This document shows positions 1 through 10,085 of a DNA stretch of 64,000 bases, piece after piece (within the stretch, counting starts at the first letter, position 1; every line of letters begins with the position of its first letter). Origin of the DNA: Mesorhizobium sp. NZP2298 (lineage in GTDB: Bacteria > Pseudomonadota > Alphaproteobacteria > Rhizobiales > Rhizobiaceae). The stretch is taken from the NCBI RefSeq assembly GCF_013170825.1, contig NZ_CP033365.1:1488001-1552000 (forward strand), written 5' to 3'. The position numbers were made by a program, and so were the translations under genes. Under the pieces are notes generated by a model, which worked only from the letters and a program-made list of their open reading frames with translations, searched no databases and was not told the origin of the DNA.

Positions 1-151
1 GACATCGCTCGTTGGTTGAGCATGATCTCTGGGCAAACCGGCTGCCGTTTGTCCGAGAAGACCGGCTTCCAATTTTCGGATCATCCTCCAGCGCCGAGAG
101 GGAGATAAGGATGGACAGGCTCCATCCCAAGCCCGGGCCTGCCGCAAACAA

Positions 152-175
152 AACCCGGGCGCATTGGCCCGGGTT
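152..175 (-). terminator. Rho-independent terminator of the aldolase gene
   Basis: A perfect 9-bp stem (152-160 with 167-175) closes a 6-nt loop. Read on the minus strand it is followed by TTTTGTTTG. It lies 24 bases past the aldolase stop codon, so it should end that transcript. Positions 1-151 show no supported gene. Confidence 0.8.
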
Positions 176-198
176 CGAAAAAGACGAGAGAACCGTCT

Positions 199-1227
199 TC
201 AGGCGGCCTGTTCGAGGCTCGCCTTCCATTTTCCGAGCGCCGCCAGATAGTTCATATGAGCGCGATGGGTGAAGGCGGCCTGACCGGCGGCGACGTTCGA
301 TGCCTTCCCGCTCCAGGCCTTCTGCGGGGCGGCCTGCAGCGCGCGGCCGTAGGAGAAGGTCAGCTTCCACGGATGCGGACCGATGGCGTTGATGGCGTTG
401 AGGTTGGCGGTCGCCTCCTCGTCCTCCTGGCCGCCGGAAAGGAAGGCGATGCCCGGGACCGCCGCCGGCACCGTCTCGCGGAACAGTTTTATGGTCATCT
501 CGGCGACCTTTTCGGGACTGTCCACCGTGCCCGACTTCTTGCCCGACAGCACCATGTTGGGCTTCAGGATCGTGCCTTCGAGCACGACGCGCGCCGCGTA
601 GAGCTCGTCATAGAGCTTAAGCAAAGTCATCTTGCTGATCTCGTAGCACGTGTCGATCGAATGGGCGCCGTCCATCAGCACTTCCGGCTCGACGATCGGC
701 ACGATGCCGGCTTCCTGGCAAAGGGCGGCGTAGCGGGCCAGTGCATGGGTATTGGCGCCGATGGAGGTCGCGGACGGCACGCCCTTGGCGGTGTCGATGT
801 CGATCACCGCGCGCCATTTGGCGAAACGGGCGCCAAGCCTGTAGTAGTCGGCAAGGCGTTCACGCAGGCCGTCGAGGCCCTCGGTGATGGTGTCGCCGGG
901 GAAGCCGGCCAGAGGCTTGGCGCCGGCATCGACCTTGATGCCGGGGATGGCGCCTGCCGCCTTGATTATGTCGACCAGCGGCGTGCCGTCGGCGGCCTTC
1001 TGGTGGATCGTCTCGTCATAGAGGATGACGCCGGAAATATACTTGGCCATCGCGTCCTTGGCGCGGAACATCATCTCGCGATAGTCGCGGCGGCTGTCGG
1101 CGGTCGATTCGACGCCAATGACATCGAAGCGCTTCTTGATCGTGCCGGAACTTTCATCGGCGGCCAGCAGGCCCTTCCCGTTGGCCACGATCGCGGCGGC
1201 AATGTCTTCGAGACGTTCGCTCATCAT
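199..1227 (-). CDS. fbaB: Class I fructose-bisphosphate aldolase
   Basis: This enzyme cleaves fructose-1,6-bisphosphate into dihydroxyacetone phosphate and glyceraldehyde-3-phosphate, or runs in reverse for gluconeogenesis, in the cytoplasm. The 342 residues match the length of class I (Schiff-base) aldolases. The motif GTILKPNMV carries the likely Schiff-base Lys222, and LLAADESSGTI near residue 20 is the typical N-terminal signature. Two adjacent Met codons open the frame, so the start could be one codon later. It is the last of a minus-strand series of sugar-phosphate genes (tkt, gap, pgk, fba), separated from pgk by 282 bases that hold a dispersed repeat, and has its own terminator. The symbol fbaB is by analogy with other rhizobia. 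Confidence 0.95.
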   Translation of the reverse strand: MMSERLEDIAAAIVANGKGLLAADESSGTIKKRFDVIGVESTADSRRDYREMMFRAKDAMAKYISGVILYDETIHQKAADGTPLVDIIKAAGAIPGIKVDAGAKPLAGFPGDTITEGLDGLRERLADYYRLGARFAKWRAVIDIDTAKGVPSATSIGANTHALARYAALCQEAGIVPIVEPEVLMDGAHSIDTCYEISKMTLLKLYDELYAARVVLEGTILKPNMVLSGKKSGTVDSPEKVAEMTIKLFRETVPAAVPGIAFLSGGQEDEEATANLNAINAIGPHPWKLTFSYGRALQAAPQKAWSGKASNVAAGQAAFTHRAHMNYLAALGKWKASLEQAA

Positions 1228-1377
1228 GCTTCTCCTGAACCGGTTGATCTGCGCCTAGCAGAACACTACCGCCAAAGGAATGACGCCGGAAAGCTCGAAT
1301 CGATTGAAAGTCTCAGGCGCCCTCGTTTGCTCCCGGTGAGTTGATCAGGCCGTTTGTTTTGGCCGCATTTCTGCAAC

Positions 1378-1397
1378 GCCAGGCATTTCTGCCTGGC
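1378..1397. repeat. Perfect 8-bp inverted repeat with 4-nt loop
   Basis: GCCAGGCA (1378-1385) pairs perfectly with TGCCTGGC (1390-1397). No T-run follows on either strand, so it is not an evident terminator. It sits in the pgk-aldolase gap, next to the dispersed repeat at 1411-1512. Confidence 0.6.
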
Positions 1398-1410
1398 TGC
1401 GAAATGCCAT

Positions 1411-1512
1411 TGCGCGGTTCATCGTTTTGCGAAAACGCCGAAACACTCAATCTCTCTGCCTTGACGCAACTCCGGACGGAAAGCCGTTGCACGCTTTTCC
1501 TGGAATTGTTTA
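1411..1512 (+). repeat. Dispersed intergenic hairpin repeat, copy A
   Basis: About 100 bases align along their length with 29635-29735, and the distal half also with 46190-46256 (inverted) and 58440-58520. The core CGTTTT-GCG-AAAACG forms a hairpin; copy B has CGTTTC/GAAACG, a compensatory change. The element abuts and covers the pgk stop codon (1510-1512). Confidence 0.75.
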
Positions 1513-2706
1513 CCGCTTCAGCACGTCGACGCCGGGCAGGGGCTTGCCTTCCATCCATTCCAGGAAGGCGCCGCCGGCGGTCGAGACATAGGTGAAATCG
1601 TCGGCGACACCGGCGTGGTTGAGCGCCGCCACCGTATCGCCGCCACCGGCAACGGAGACCAGCTTGCCGGCCTTGGTGCGCGCCGCCGCGTGCTGGGCGG
1701 CAGCCACCGTGGCGTGGTCGAACGGCGCGATCTCGAAGGCGCCGAGCGGGCCGTTCCAGACCAGCGTCGCGGCACGGTCGATCCACTCGCCGATCGTCGT
1801 CACGGTCTTGGCGCCGACATCGAGGATCATGCCGTCGGCCGGCACCTCCGATATGGCAACGGTCTCGCAGGCCGCACCCGCCTTGAACTCCTTGGCGACG
1901 ACGCCGTCGACGGGCAGGATGATGGCGCAGCCGGCCTCGGCCGCCTCGATCATGATCTGCTTGGCGGTCGAGGCCAAGTCATGCTCGCACAGCGACTTGC
2001 CGACATCGGTGCCGCGCGCGGCAAGGAAAGTGTTGGCCATGCCGCCGCCGATGACCAGGGCGTCGACCTTCTTCACCAGGTTCATCAACAGGTCGATCTT
2101 GGTCGAGACCTTGGCGCCACCGACAATGGCGACGACCGGACGGACCGGGTTGCCCAGGCCCTTCTCCAGCGCTTCGAGCTCGGCCTGCATGGTGCGGCCG
2201 GCAAAGGAAGGCAACAGACGCGCCAGCCCCTCGGTCGAGGCGTGGGCACGGTGCGCCGCCGAAAAGGCGTCATTGACGAAGATGTCGCCATTGGCGGCGA
2301 GCCTTTCGGTGAAGGCCGGGTCGTTCTTCTCCTCGGCCTTGTAGAAGCGGGTGTTTTCAAGCAGCAGCACGTCGCCCTTGTTCATGGCGGCGACAGCACT
2401 TCCCGCCGTGTCGCCGATGCAATCCGAGGCGAAGCCAACGGGACGGCCGAGCACCTCGGCCGTCGCTTTCGCGATCGGCTCGAGCGAGAATTCGGCCGAT
2501 GGGCCATCCTTGGGGCGGCCGAAATGGGCGAGCAGGATGACCTTGGCGCCCTTGCCCGACAGTTCGGCGATGGTCGGCGCGATGCGTTCGATGCGGGTGG
2601 CGTCAGTGACCTTGCCGTCGGCGACGGGAACGTTGAGGTCGACGCGCACCAGCACGCGCTTGCCGCTGATGTTGCCGATGTCGTCCAGTGTCTTGAAGGC
2701 AGCCAT
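1510..2706 (-). CDS. pgk: Phosphoglycerate kinase
   Basis: It transfers phosphate from 1,3-bisphosphoglycerate to ADP, giving ATP and 3-phosphoglycerate in glycolysis, and is cytoplasmic. The 398 residues match the family. Visible signatures are RVDLNVP near the N terminus, the nucleotide-binding VGGAKVSTK in the middle and GGGDTVAA near the C terminus. The frame stays open upstream to 2811, but conserved PGK sequence begins at [10 protein letters not shown], which places the ATG at 2704-2706. The stop codon lies inside dispersed repeat copy A. Downstream comes the aldolase in the same orientation. Confidence 0.97.
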   Translation of the reverse strand: MAAFKTLDDIGNISGKRVLVRVDLNVPVADGKVTDATRIERIAPTIAELSGKGAKVILLAHFGRPKDGPSAEFSLEPIAKATAEVLGRPVGFASDCIGDTAGSAVAAMNKGDVLLLENTRFYKAEEKNDPAFTERLAANGDIFVNDAFSAAHRAHASTEGLARLLPSFAGRTMQAELEALEKGLGNPVRPVVAIVGGAKVSTKIDLLMNLVKKVDALVIGGGMANTFLAARGTDVGKSLCEHDLASTAKQIMIEAAEAGCAIILPVDGVVAKEFKAGAACETVAISEVPADGMILDVGAKTVTTIGEWIDRAATLVWNGPLGAFEIAPFDHATVAAAQHAAARTKAGKLVSVAGGGDTVAALNHAGVADDFTYVSTAGGAFLEWMEGKPLPGVDVLKR

Positions 2707-2862
2707 GCCGGTCCCTTTCCTCGGAAAATCGCCGGGACCATACCTCGCATCAATGATGATGCAAGGCTTTGGCCGCGGTGCGGTGCGAAATTTTGAGCCG
2801 GGCGGGGACATAGTCCGTGAAGATCGCCCATGCGGAAGGGGTGAGGCAAACGATCGCCCTTG

Positions 2863-4743
2863 TCAGCTTCCGGTCGTTGCCTTTTCAACCGGCGGCTCGG
2901 GGGCGTCTTCCGGCTCTGCCAGCGCCTGCGTCTCGATCGGCTTGCGCCAGTTACGGACAAAGGCACTCAGACGGTCGCCCATCTCGCCGGCGCTGAGGAA
3001 CACCGGCACCCGGGCCACCGGTGCGGTCGGCTCGAAGGAAAGACCGAGGCCCGTGATCCTGCCCTTGTCGTCGACGTCCCTGACGATCAGTTCGATCGAG
3101 CCGATGAGCACGCGGTCGGCATATTCGGCGTGGCCGCCGAGCCGCGCCGTGACCAGCGCGCCGACGGTCTGCTTCTGCTCCGCCTCGGTCAGGCCCGGCG
3201 CGTAGGCGGCCTCCAACTCGGCGGCGGAGCGCGCCGGATCGACGGCGAAGGCGCCGAAGAAATCGGCATCCTCGGGGTCGACCACCGCGCGGCTGGCAAA
3301 CAGCTTGTCGAGCAGGCGCGGATAGCGGTCCGGCACGAAGATGTAGACCTGGTCGCCGGCGGCGAGCCGGCCCATGTCCTGGAAGCGCATCGATCGTCCG
3401 TCGCGAAGCACCAGCGAGGGCCGTGCCCAGCGCGGAATGCGCTCGCCGCGCGCCACCGGGCTGCCGTGCGCCACGCGATAGGCGAGAAGCTCATGATGGG
3501 CGGAGCCGGGAAGTTCAAGTTCGACCTTGTCGAGCGGGCCGAGGCGCGCCGGCACGATGAGACCAAGGCGGCGCGCCAGCGGGCCGACGGTCCAGCCCTG
3601 GATGACCAGCGACACGAGCACGATGATGAAGGCGGTATTGAAGATGACACGGCCATTCTCCAGCCCGCCGAGCAGCGGGGTGATGGCGAGCAGGATGGAG
3701 ACCGCGCCGCGCAGACCGACCCAGGAGACGAAGGCGACTTCGGGGCGCGGCAGGCGGAACGGGATCAGGCAGAGCCAGACCGCGATCGGCCGGGCGATGA
3801 ACATCAGGAACAGGCCAAGCGCAATCGCCGGCACCATGATCGCCGGAAACTGCGAGGGCGTCGCGAACAGGCCGAGGATCAGGAACATGATGATCTGCGC
3901 CAACCACGACATGCCGTCCTGGAAGCGCTTCAGGATGGTGACGGCGCGAATGTCGGAATTGCCGGCAATGAGGCCGGCGAGATAGACCGCCAGAAAACCC
4001 GAACCGCCGATCGCGCCGGCGGCGGCGAAGACCATCAGCGACAGGGTCAGCACGAAGATCGGCAGCAGGCCATGGTCGAGGTTGAGCCGGTCGACGAGGC
4101 GTACGATGGCGAGGCCGCCGAGCACGCCGACAATGGCGCCGAGGCCCATATTGAGGATGAAGCCGAGGATCAGGTTGGTGACCAGGACATTGGTCTCGGG
4201 GTTGGCGTGGGCGGCGATGATCTCGACCAGCGTGATGGTCAGGAAGATGGCGATCGGGTCGTTGGTGCCGGATTCCACCTCGAGCGTCGAGCGCACGCGT
4301 TCGCGCAGATTGATTTCGCCGGCGCGCAGCAGGAAGAACACCGCGGCTGCATCGGTGGAAGCGACGGCCGCACCGAGCAGGAAAGATTCGAGCCAGGTCA
4401 GGTCGAGCAGGTAGTGGGCGGCGGCGCCGAACAGGCCGGTGGTGATAAGCACGCCGAAGGTCGCCAGCGACAGGGCCGGCCCCGCCGCCTGCCGCAGCGC
4501 GTTGAGCGGCGTGCCGAAGCCGGAATCGAACAGGATGACAGCCAGCGCCAGTGAGCCGGCAAAATAGGCAATACGGGCATTGTCGAATTCGATGCCGAGG
4601 CCGTCGGTTCCGGTGGCGAGGCCGATGCAGAGAAACAGAAGCAGCAGGGGGGCGCCGAAGCGGAAGGCGATCAGGCTCGAAAACGCGGCGGCGACAACGA
4701 GCGCCGTGCCGACCAGCGTGACGAGATAGATCGCATGCTCCAT
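2863..4743 (-). CDS. K+/H+ antiporter, CPA1 family (CvrA/NhaP2-like)
   Basis: An inner-membrane cation/proton exchanger, probably exporting K+ for volume or pH control. About the first 390 residues are a dense series of hydrophobic segments with the CPA1-type sequence GAAVASTDAAAVFF, where the Asp residue is expected to bind the cation. A hydrophilic tail of roughly 230 residues follows, consistent with a TrkA-C-like segment (LVLRDGRSMRFQDMGRL) and a terminal acidic domain. The length of 626 fits CvrA-type antiporters. It sits between gap and pgk in the same direction without an obvious functional link to them. The exact ion cannot be read from sequence. Confidence 0.88.
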   Translation of the reverse strand: MEHAIYLVTLVGTALVVAAAFSSLIAFRFGAPLLLLFLCIGLATGTDGLGIEFDNARIAYFAGSLALAVILFDSGFGTPLNALRQAAGPALSLATFGVLITTGLFGAAAHYLLDLTWLESFLLGAAVASTDAAAVFFLLRAGEINLRERVRSTLEVESGTNDPIAIFLTITLVEIIAAHANPETNVLVTNLILGFILNMGLGAIVGVLGGLAIVRLVDRLNLDHGLLPIFVLTLSLMVFAAAGAIGGSGFLAVYLAGLIAGNSDIRAVTILKRFQDGMSWLAQIIMFLILGLFATPSQFPAIMVPAIALGLFLMFIARPIAVWLCLIPFRLPRPEVAFVSWVGLRGAVSILLAITPLLGGLENGRVIFNTAFIIVLVSLVIQGWTVGPLARRLGLIVPARLGPLDKVELELPGSAHHELLAYRVAHGSPVARGERIPRWARPSLVLRDGRSMRFQDMGRLAAGDQVYIFVPDRYPRLLDKLFASRAVVDPEDADFFGAFAVDPARSAAELEAAYAPGLTEAEQKQTVGALVTARLGGHAEYADRVLIGSIELIVRDVDDKGRITGLGLSFEPTAPVARVPVFLSAGEMGDRLSAFVRNWRKPIETQALAEPEDAPEPPVEKATTGS

Positions 4744-4887
4744 CCGTGATTTGCCCCTCGAATTCCTCTTTGTATCGATTTACGGGAGAGTGGGGCGAAG
4801 GGATGGCCAGTGCAAGGCGGGAGGGTGGTTTTTTGGCCGAAGCCGATGATTTTCGGGCGGTCAGGCGTTGCTGCTCCGGCAAACGAA

Positions 4888-4913
4888 AAACGCCCGGACA
4901 AAGCCGGGCGTTT
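4888..4913 (-). terminator. Rho-independent terminator of gap
   Basis: A 10-bp perfect stem (4888-4897 with 4904-4913) closes a 6-nt loop. On the minus strand it is followed by TTTTTCG. It lies 27 bases past the gap stop codon. Confidence 0.85.
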
Positions 4914-4939
4914 GAAGCTGCGAGACTGCAAGCCTGTGA

Positions 4940-5950
4940 TCAGGCGATGGTCTTGCCGAAGGCGACGGCGGTATCGCCCATGCGGTTGGAGAAACCCCAC
5001 TCATTGTCGTACCACGACAGCACCGAAACGAAGTTTCCGTCCATCACCTTGGTCTGGTCGAGCGCCATGATCGAGGACCGCGGATCGTGGTTGAAGTCGA
5101 TCGACACGTTCGGGTGATGAGTGACGCCGAGAATGCCCTTCAACTTGCCATTGGAAGCGGCGATGACCGCGTCGTTTATTTCCTGGACCGTGGTCGGGCG
5201 CTTGGCGATGAACTTGAAGTCGACGACCGAGACGTTCGGGGTCGGCACGCGGATCGAGATGCCGTCGAGCTTGCCCTTGAGATCGGGCAGCACGAGGCCG
5301 ATCGCCTTGGCGGCACCGGTCGAGGTCGGGATCTGCGACAGGGCCGCGGCGCGGGCGCGATAGAGATCCTTATGCATGGTGTCCAGCGTCGGCTGGTCGC
5401 CCGTGTAGGAGTGGATCGTCGTCATCATGCCCTTTTCGATGCCGACCGTCTCGTGCAGCACGGCGGCCAGCGGCGCGAGGCAGTTGGTGGTGCAGGAGGC
5501 GTTCGAGATGACGATGTGGTCCTTGGTCAGCTTGTCGTGGTTGATGCCATAGACGACGGTGAGGTCGGCGCCTTCGGCAGGGGCCGATACCAGCACGCGC
5601 TTGGCGCCGGCGGTCAGGTGCGCGGCGGCCTTGTCGCGGGCGGTGAAGATGCCGGTGCATTCGAGCGCGATGTCGACGCCGAGTTCCTTCCACGGCAACT
5701 GCGTCGGGTCCTTGATGGCGGTGACCTTGAATTTTTCCTTGCCGACCGTGATCTGGTCGCCGGACACCGACACTTCATGCGGGAAGCGGCCGTGCACGCT
5801 GTCGTAGCGCAGCAGGTGCGCGTTGGTCTCGACCGGGCCGAGGTCGTTGACGGCGACGACGTCGATGTCCTTGCGGCCGGATTCGTGGATGGCGCGCAGG
5901 ATGTTGCGGCCGATGCGGCCGAATCCGTTGATGGCAACTCTGACGGTCAT
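4940..5950 (-). CDS. gap: Type I glyceraldehyde-3-phosphate dehydrogenase
   Basis: It oxidises glyceraldehyde-3-phosphate with NAD+ and phosphate to 1,3-bisphosphoglycerate, the substrate of the nearby pgk. [10 protein letters not shown] opens the Rossmann fold and [12 protein letters not shown] carries the catalytic Cys153. The length of 336 is standard. A start at 5950 leaves a GGGAGAG-like ribosome site just upstream on the minus strand. It has its own terminator and lies 211 bases from transketolase. The cofactor (NAD versus NADP) is inferred from the family. Confidence 0.97.
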   Translation of the reverse strand: MTVRVAINGFGRIGRNILRAIHESGRKDIDVVAVNDLGPVETNAHLLRYDSVHGRFPHEVSVSGDQITVGKEKFKVTAIKDPTQLPWKELGVDIALECTGIFTARDKAAAHLTAGAKRVLVSAPAEGADLTVVYGINHDKLTKDHIVISNASCTTNCLAPLAAVLHETVGIEKGMMTTIHSYTGDQPTLDTMHKDLYRARAAALSQIPTSTGAAKAIGLVLPDLKGKLDGISIRVPTPNVSVVDFKFIAKRPTTVQEINDAVIAASNGKLKGILGVTHHPNVSIDFNHDPRSSIMALDQTKVMDGNFVSVLSWYDNEWGFSNRMGDTAVAFGKTIA

Positions 5951-6064
5951 TTTTCTCTCCCTGGGAGCTGGAGGGCAGACGATGGGTCCGCAGCTTCATA
6001 GCGGCGCAAGCGGAAAGAATCTAGCCGCAGCGACGCGGATTTAAATCGATTAGGTTGGGCCAGG

Positions 6065-6103
6065 CCGGCGAAATCGCTTTGCGTGACTTCGCCGGGGCAT
6101 TTT
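6065..6103 (+). terminator. Terminator-like hairpin pointing along the plus strand between gap and tkt
   Basis: CCGGCGAA (6065-6072) pairs with TTCGCCGG (6088-6095), and GGCATTTTTG follows on the plus strand. Both neighbouring genes are on the minus strand, so no annotated transcript explains this orientation. It may end an unannotated antisense or small RNA, or be fortuitous. Confidence 0.35.
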
Positions 6104-6161
6104 TGTTTCGTGCATGTCTTTACTCCAAAACCGCAATACGGCTTGGGCACATGCACAGGCC

Positions 6162-8153
6162 TTACTTGGCGTGCAGGCGTGCTTCCGCCGCCTTGGCCGC
6201 CGCTTCGGCGGTGATGCCGAAATGCGGGTAGAGCTGCTCGATCGTGCCCGAGGCGCCGAAGCCGGTCATGCCGACGAAGATACCGTCCGAGCCGATGAGA
6301 TGATCCCAGCCTTGGCGGATGCCGGCCTCGATCGCCATCTTGATCGGCGCATTGCCGATTGTCTTCTTGCGATAGTCGTCGCTCTGCTTGTCGAACAGCT
6401 CGAAGCAAGGCACCGAGACGACGCGCGTCGGGTGGCCGTGCTTCTCAAGCAAGTCACGGGCGCCAAGAGCGATCTCGACCTCGGAGCCGGTGGCGAAGAT
6501 GGTCACCGCCGCCTCGCCGCTGGCCGCGGCCAGTTCATAGGCGCCCTGGCTGCTCAGGTTCTTGGCGGAGTGCTCGGTGCGCACCGTCGGCAGGTTCTGA
6601 CGGGTCAGCGCCAGGGTCGACGGGGTCTTTTCGGATTCGAGCGCGATCTGCCAGCATTCGGCGGTTTCCACCGCATCGGCCGGACGGAAGACATTGTGGT
6701 TGGGGATGGCGCGCAGGGCCGCCAGGTGCTCGACCGGCTGATGGGTCGGGCCGTCTTCGCCGAGCCCAATGGAATCATGGGTCATGACGAAGATCGAGCG
6801 GATGCCCATCAGTGAGGAAAGCCGCATCGACGGGCGGGCATAGTCGGAGAAGCACATGAAGGTGCCGCCATAGGCGATGAGGCCGCCATGCAGCGTCAGG
6901 CCGTTGATCGCGGCCGCCATGCCATGCTCGCGGATGCCGTAGTGGACATACCGCTGACCATAGTCGTCGGGCGTGATGTTCTTGGTCTGGCTGGTCTTGG
7001 TGTTGTTGGAGCCGGTCAGGTCGGCGGAGCCGCCGATGGTTTCCGGCACGGCGCCGTTGATGACTTCCAGCGCCATCTCGGACGATTTGCGGGTGGCGAC
7101 CTTCGGCTTGTCGGCCGAGAGCTTCTTCTTGTACTCGGCAATGACGGCGTCGAAGTTGGACGGCAGCTTGCCGGCAAGACGGCGCTCGAACTCGGCCTTC
7201 AGCTTCGGCTCGGCCTTGGCGAGGCGGCCTTCCCAGTCGGTACGAGGCTCGGCGCCGGCCTTGCCGGCTGCGCGCCAAGCCTCGAGGATTTCGGCTGGAA
7301 TCTCGAAAGGCGGCGACTCCCAGTTGAAGAATTTGCGCGCGCCGGCGATCTCGTCGGCGCCGAGCGGCGAGCCGTGCGCCTTGTTGGTGCCGGCCTTGGT
7401 TGGAGCGCCGAAGCCGATGGTCGTCTTGCAGGCGATCATCGTCGGCTTGTCGGAATGGCGGGCGGCCTCGATGGCGTAGGCGATCGCTTCCGGATCGGTG
7501 CCGTCGATATGGCTGGCATTCCAGCCGGAAGCCTGGAAGCGGGCGGCCTGGTCGGTGTTGTCGGCGAGCGAAACCGGACCGTCGATCGAGATGTTGTTGT
7601 TGTCCCAGAAGACGATCAGCTTGTTGAGCTTCAGATGCCCGGCAAGCGCGATGGCTTCCTGGGAAACACCTTCCATCAGGCAGCCGTCGCCGGCCAGCAC
7701 ATAGGTGTAGTGGTCGACGAGGTCGTTGCCGAAGGCGGCGTTCATGATGCGCTCGCCAAGCGCGAAGCCGACCGAATTGGCCAGTCCCTGGCCGAGCGGG
7801 CCGGTCGTCGTCTCGATGCCGGTGGCATGACCGTATTCGGGATGGCCGGCGGTCTTGGAGCCCAACTGGCGGAAATGCTTGATCTGGTCGATCGTCATGT
7901 CCTCGTAGCCGGTCAGGTAGAGCAGCGAATAGAGCAGCATCGAACCATGGCCGGCCGACAGGATGAAGCGGTCGCGGTCGGCCCAGTGCGGGGCCTTGGG
8001 ATCGTATTTCAGGAAGCGGGTGAACAGCACCGTGGCGATGTCGGCGCAGCCCATGGGCAGGCCGGGATGGCCGGAATTCGCCTTCTCGACAGCGTCCATG
8101 GAGAGAAAACGGATCGCATTGGCCATCCGGTCATGTTGTTCACGCGACGTCAT
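6162..8153 (-). CDS. tkt: Transketolase
   Basis: A thiamine-diphosphate enzyme that moves two-carbon ketol units between sugar phosphates in the pentose phosphate pathway (and in the Calvin cycle where present). [15 protein letters not shown] and the thiamine-diphosphate motif from [12 protein letters not shown] to DNNNISIDG are clear in the N-terminal half; the pyrimidine-binding and C-terminal domains follow. The 663 residues match the family. The frame runs open to 8213, but conserved sequence starts at [10 protein letters not shown], giving ATG at 8151-8153. It is the first gene of the minus-strand tkt, gap, antiporter, pgk, fba series. Confidence 0.97.
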   Translation of the reverse strand: MTSREQHDRMANAIRFLSMDAVEKANSGHPGLPMGCADIATVLFTRFLKYDPKAPHWADRDRFILSAGHGSMLLYSLLYLTGYEDMTIDQIKHFRQLGSKTAGHPEYGHATGIETTTGPLGQGLANSVGFALGERIMNAAFGNDLVDHYTYVLAGDGCLMEGVSQEAIALAGHLKLNKLIVFWDNNNISIDGPVSLADNTDQAARFQASGWNASHIDGTDPEAIAYAIEAARHSDKPTMIACKTTIGFGAPTKAGTNKAHGSPLGADEIAGARKFFNWESPPFEIPAEILEAWRAAGKAGAEPRTDWEGRLAKAEPKLKAEFERRLAGKLPSNFDAVIAEYKKKLSADKPKVATRKSSEMALEVINGAVPETIGGSADLTGSNNTKTSQTKNITPDDYGQRYVHYGIREHGMAAAINGLTLHGGLIAYGGTFMCFSDYARPSMRLSSLMGIRSIFVMTHDSIGLGEDGPTHQPVEHLAALRAIPNHNVFRPADAVETAECWQIALESEKTPSTLALTRQNLPTVRTEHSAKNLSSQGAYELAAASGEAAVTIFATGSEVEIALGARDLLEKHGHPTRVVSVPCFELFDKQSDDYRKKTIGNAPIKMAIEAGIRQGWDHLIGSDGIFVGMTGFGASGTIEQLYPHFGITAEAAAKAAEARLHAK

Positions 8154-8414
8154 GGTTCCTCCAGGGTGGGGGTTTGGGGGCTTGGGAGAGCCCTTGAAAA
8201 GGGTGCGCGACACATAGCAGGCGCGGGCTTTTAGTCAACAAATCGGGCGCACATTTGCCAGTCTTGTGATGCCGGCGGCGGGCCTACATTAGCGTTAGCG
8301 GGGGACAGTCGCGAGAGCTTTGTTGACGTTGCCTTCACCCGGTGCCTAATGTTTCCGAGATAACGCGTTCTGAACGCGAACGATTCGGTGATGGGCAGGG
8401 CACAGGACGAAGCC

Positions 8415-8687
8415 ATGACCGGGGAAAGCACGCTCAAGGAAGTAATCGCCAGGCTGGGCAAGGCCATCGAAGGGCTGGAGAACGCCGTCGCGGCCAAGCT
8501 GGAGCACGAGCGCGACTATTCGGAAGCCGAGGCCGAAGTGCAGCGGATGAATGCCGACCGCTCACGGCTGGCGCAGGAACTCGACAATTCCGAAGCGCGC
8601 GCCGAACGTCTGGAAGACGCCAACAAGGAAGTCTCGCGACGGCTGGTGACCGCCATGGAAACCATCCGCGCCGTGTTGGACAGATAG
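8415..8687 (+). CDS. DUF4164 family coiled-coil protein
   Basis: About 90 residues, almost entirely charged and helical, with heptad-like spacing expected of a coiled coil. No catalytic motif is seen. Small proteins of this type (DUF4164) lie between transketolase and zapA in rhizobia, and the gene ends 10 bases before zapA, so the two are probably co-transcribed. A link to cell division is inferred only from that neighbour. The start is taken at ATG 8415 (MTGESTLKEV); ATG codons at 8388 and 8391 are in frame but less likely. Confidence 0.8.
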   Translation: MTGESTLKEVIARLGKAIEGLENAVAAKLEHERDYSEAEAEVQRMNADRSRLAQELDNSEARAERLEDANKEVSRRLVTAMETIRAVLDR

Positions 8688-8697
8688 GAGCTGGCCC

Positions 8698-9063
8698 ATG
8701 GCACAGGTCACGGTTTCAATCGACGGCAAGCAGTATCGCATGGCCTGCGACGAGGGCCAGGAAGAGCATCTGATCGACCTTGCCGAGCGCTTCGACCGCT
8801 ATGTCTCACACCTGAAGGACTCGTTCGGCGAGATCGGCGACCAGCGGCTGACGGTCATGGCCGGCATCATGGTGATGGACGAACTGTCGGAGCTGCAGAA
8901 ACGCGTCAAGGGCATGGAAAGCGAAGTGCTGACCTTGCGCAAGACGCGCGACGAGGCGTTGACCAAGGCCGACAAGAGCGACAGCGTGCTGACCAACGCG
9001 CTCGGCGCGCTGGCGCAGCGCATGGAAGATCTGACGGCGACGCTGGCGATCAACAAGGCCTGA
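8698..9063 (+). CDS. zapA: Cell division protein ZapA
   Basis: ZapA binds FtsZ and bundles its protofilaments at the division site. The 121 residues show the typical ZapA layout: an N-terminal globular part beginning AQVTVSIDGKQYRM, with YVSHLKDSFGEIGDQRLTV, followed by a long coiled coil. It follows the DUF4164 gene by 10 bases, with an AGGAG-like site at the junction. In many bacteria the 6S RNA gene follows zapA; I could not recognise one in the 220 bases downstream. Confidence 0.92.
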   Translation: MAQVTVSIDGKQYRMACDEGQEEHLIDLAERFDRYVSHLKDSFGEIGDQRLTVMAGIMVMDELSELQKRVKGMESEVLTLRKTRDEALTKADKSDSVLTNALGALAQRMEDLTATLAINKA

Positions 9064-9283
9064 GTTGCCGAGGCCTTGCGCGTGCAACCGGAAGGCTCTT
9101 GCGCCGATGCCGTCGGCAGCATGAAAATGCTCATTCCGCCGCCGACAAGAGTTTCATATTATCTTGCGGTCACGATTTTTGCGCTAAGATGCGGCTGTGC
9201 CGGTGGGCGGGCGCTTGGTGGCGGCACGGTTTGCCGCCCGTCGCGCTGACCGGGGACCAGATCAGTTACAGGGGAAATGTGCC

Positions 9284-9943
9284 ATGAGCCTTCGTATCAA
9301 CGACATCGCGCCGGACTTCACCGCAGAGACCACGCAAGGAGAGATCAAGTTCCATGACTGGATCGGCGACGGCTGGGCGATCCTGTTCAGCCATCCGAAG
9401 AACTTCACACCGGTCTGCACGACCGAGCTTGGCACGATGGCGGGACTGGAAGGCGAGTTCAAGAAGCGCAACGTCAAGATCATCGGCATCTCCGTCGATC
9501 CGGTTGCGAGCCACGACAAGTGGCAGGCCGACATCAAGACGGCGACCGGCCATTCGGTGAACTATCCGCTGATCGGCGACAAGGACCTCAAGGTCGCCAA
9601 GCTTTACGACATGCTTCCCGCCGGTGCCGGCGAAACCTCGGAGGGTCGCACGCCCGCCGACAACGCCACGGTGCGCTCGGTCTATGTCATCGGACCGGAC
9701 AAGAAGATCAAGCTGGTGCTGACCTATCCGATGACCACCGGCCGCAACTTCGACGAGATCCTGCGCGCGGTCGATTCCATGCAGCTCACCGCCAAGCATC
9801 AGGTGGCGACGCCGGCCAACTGGAAGCAGGGCGAGGATGTTATCATCACCGCCGCCGTTTCCAACGAGGATGCAATCAAGCGTTTTGGCGCCTTCGAGAC
9901 CATCCTGCCCTATCTGAGGAAGACCAAGCAGCCATCCGCCTGA
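9284..9943 (+). CDS. 1-Cys peroxiredoxin (Prx6 subfamily)
   Basis: A thiol peroxidase that reduces hydrogen peroxide or organic peroxides. The peroxidatic Cys45 lies in FTPVCTTELG, preceded by HPKNF as in the Prx6 group. The length of 219 and the long C-terminal part (GRNFDEILR onward) also fit Prx6 rather than AhpC. The frame is open from 9197, but the conserved start MSLRINDIAPDF sits at 9284 behind an AGGGG site. It is followed 142 bases later by a metallo-hydrolase of the persulfide dioxygenase type, which may be a functional thiol/sulfur pairing. Confidence 0.92.
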   Translation: MSLRINDIAPDFTAETTQGEIKFHDWIGDGWAILFSHPKNFTPVCTTELGTMAGLEGEFKKRNVKIIGISVDPVASHDKWQADIKTATGHSVNYPLIGDKDLKVAKLYDMLPAGAGETSEGRTPADNATVRSVYVIGPDKKIKLVLTYPMTTGRNFDEILRAVDSMQLTAKHQVATPANWKQGEDVIITAAVSNEDAIKRFGAFETILPYLRKTKQPSA

Positions 9944-10085
9944 ATCAGGCGCCGGAACGGTTTTTGTCTTTTCCGCCCCTGCGGGCCAAGTCATGCTTGA
10001 CTGGCCTTCTTGGGTGGACAACCATGCTCTGGTTGGGTTTCGGCGGAGAAAATTGTTCCTGCCGGCTGAGGTTGGAGAGCTCGGT

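Noticed and set aside
2707..2811. Upstream extension of pgk
   Set aside because: Conserved PGK sequence begins at MAAFKTLDD; the extension lacks similarity and the family length fits the shorter form.
2860..4554. A 564-codon plus-strand frame opposite the antiporter
   Set aside because: The hydrophobic antiporter on the minus strand explains the region; the opposite product is low-complexity.
9064..9283. 6S RNA, expected downstream of zapA
   Set aside because: I cannot fold a convincing 6S structure here, and the usual neighbour, the formyltetrahydrofolate cyclo-ligase gene, is not present. An Infernal search with the 6S models would decide.
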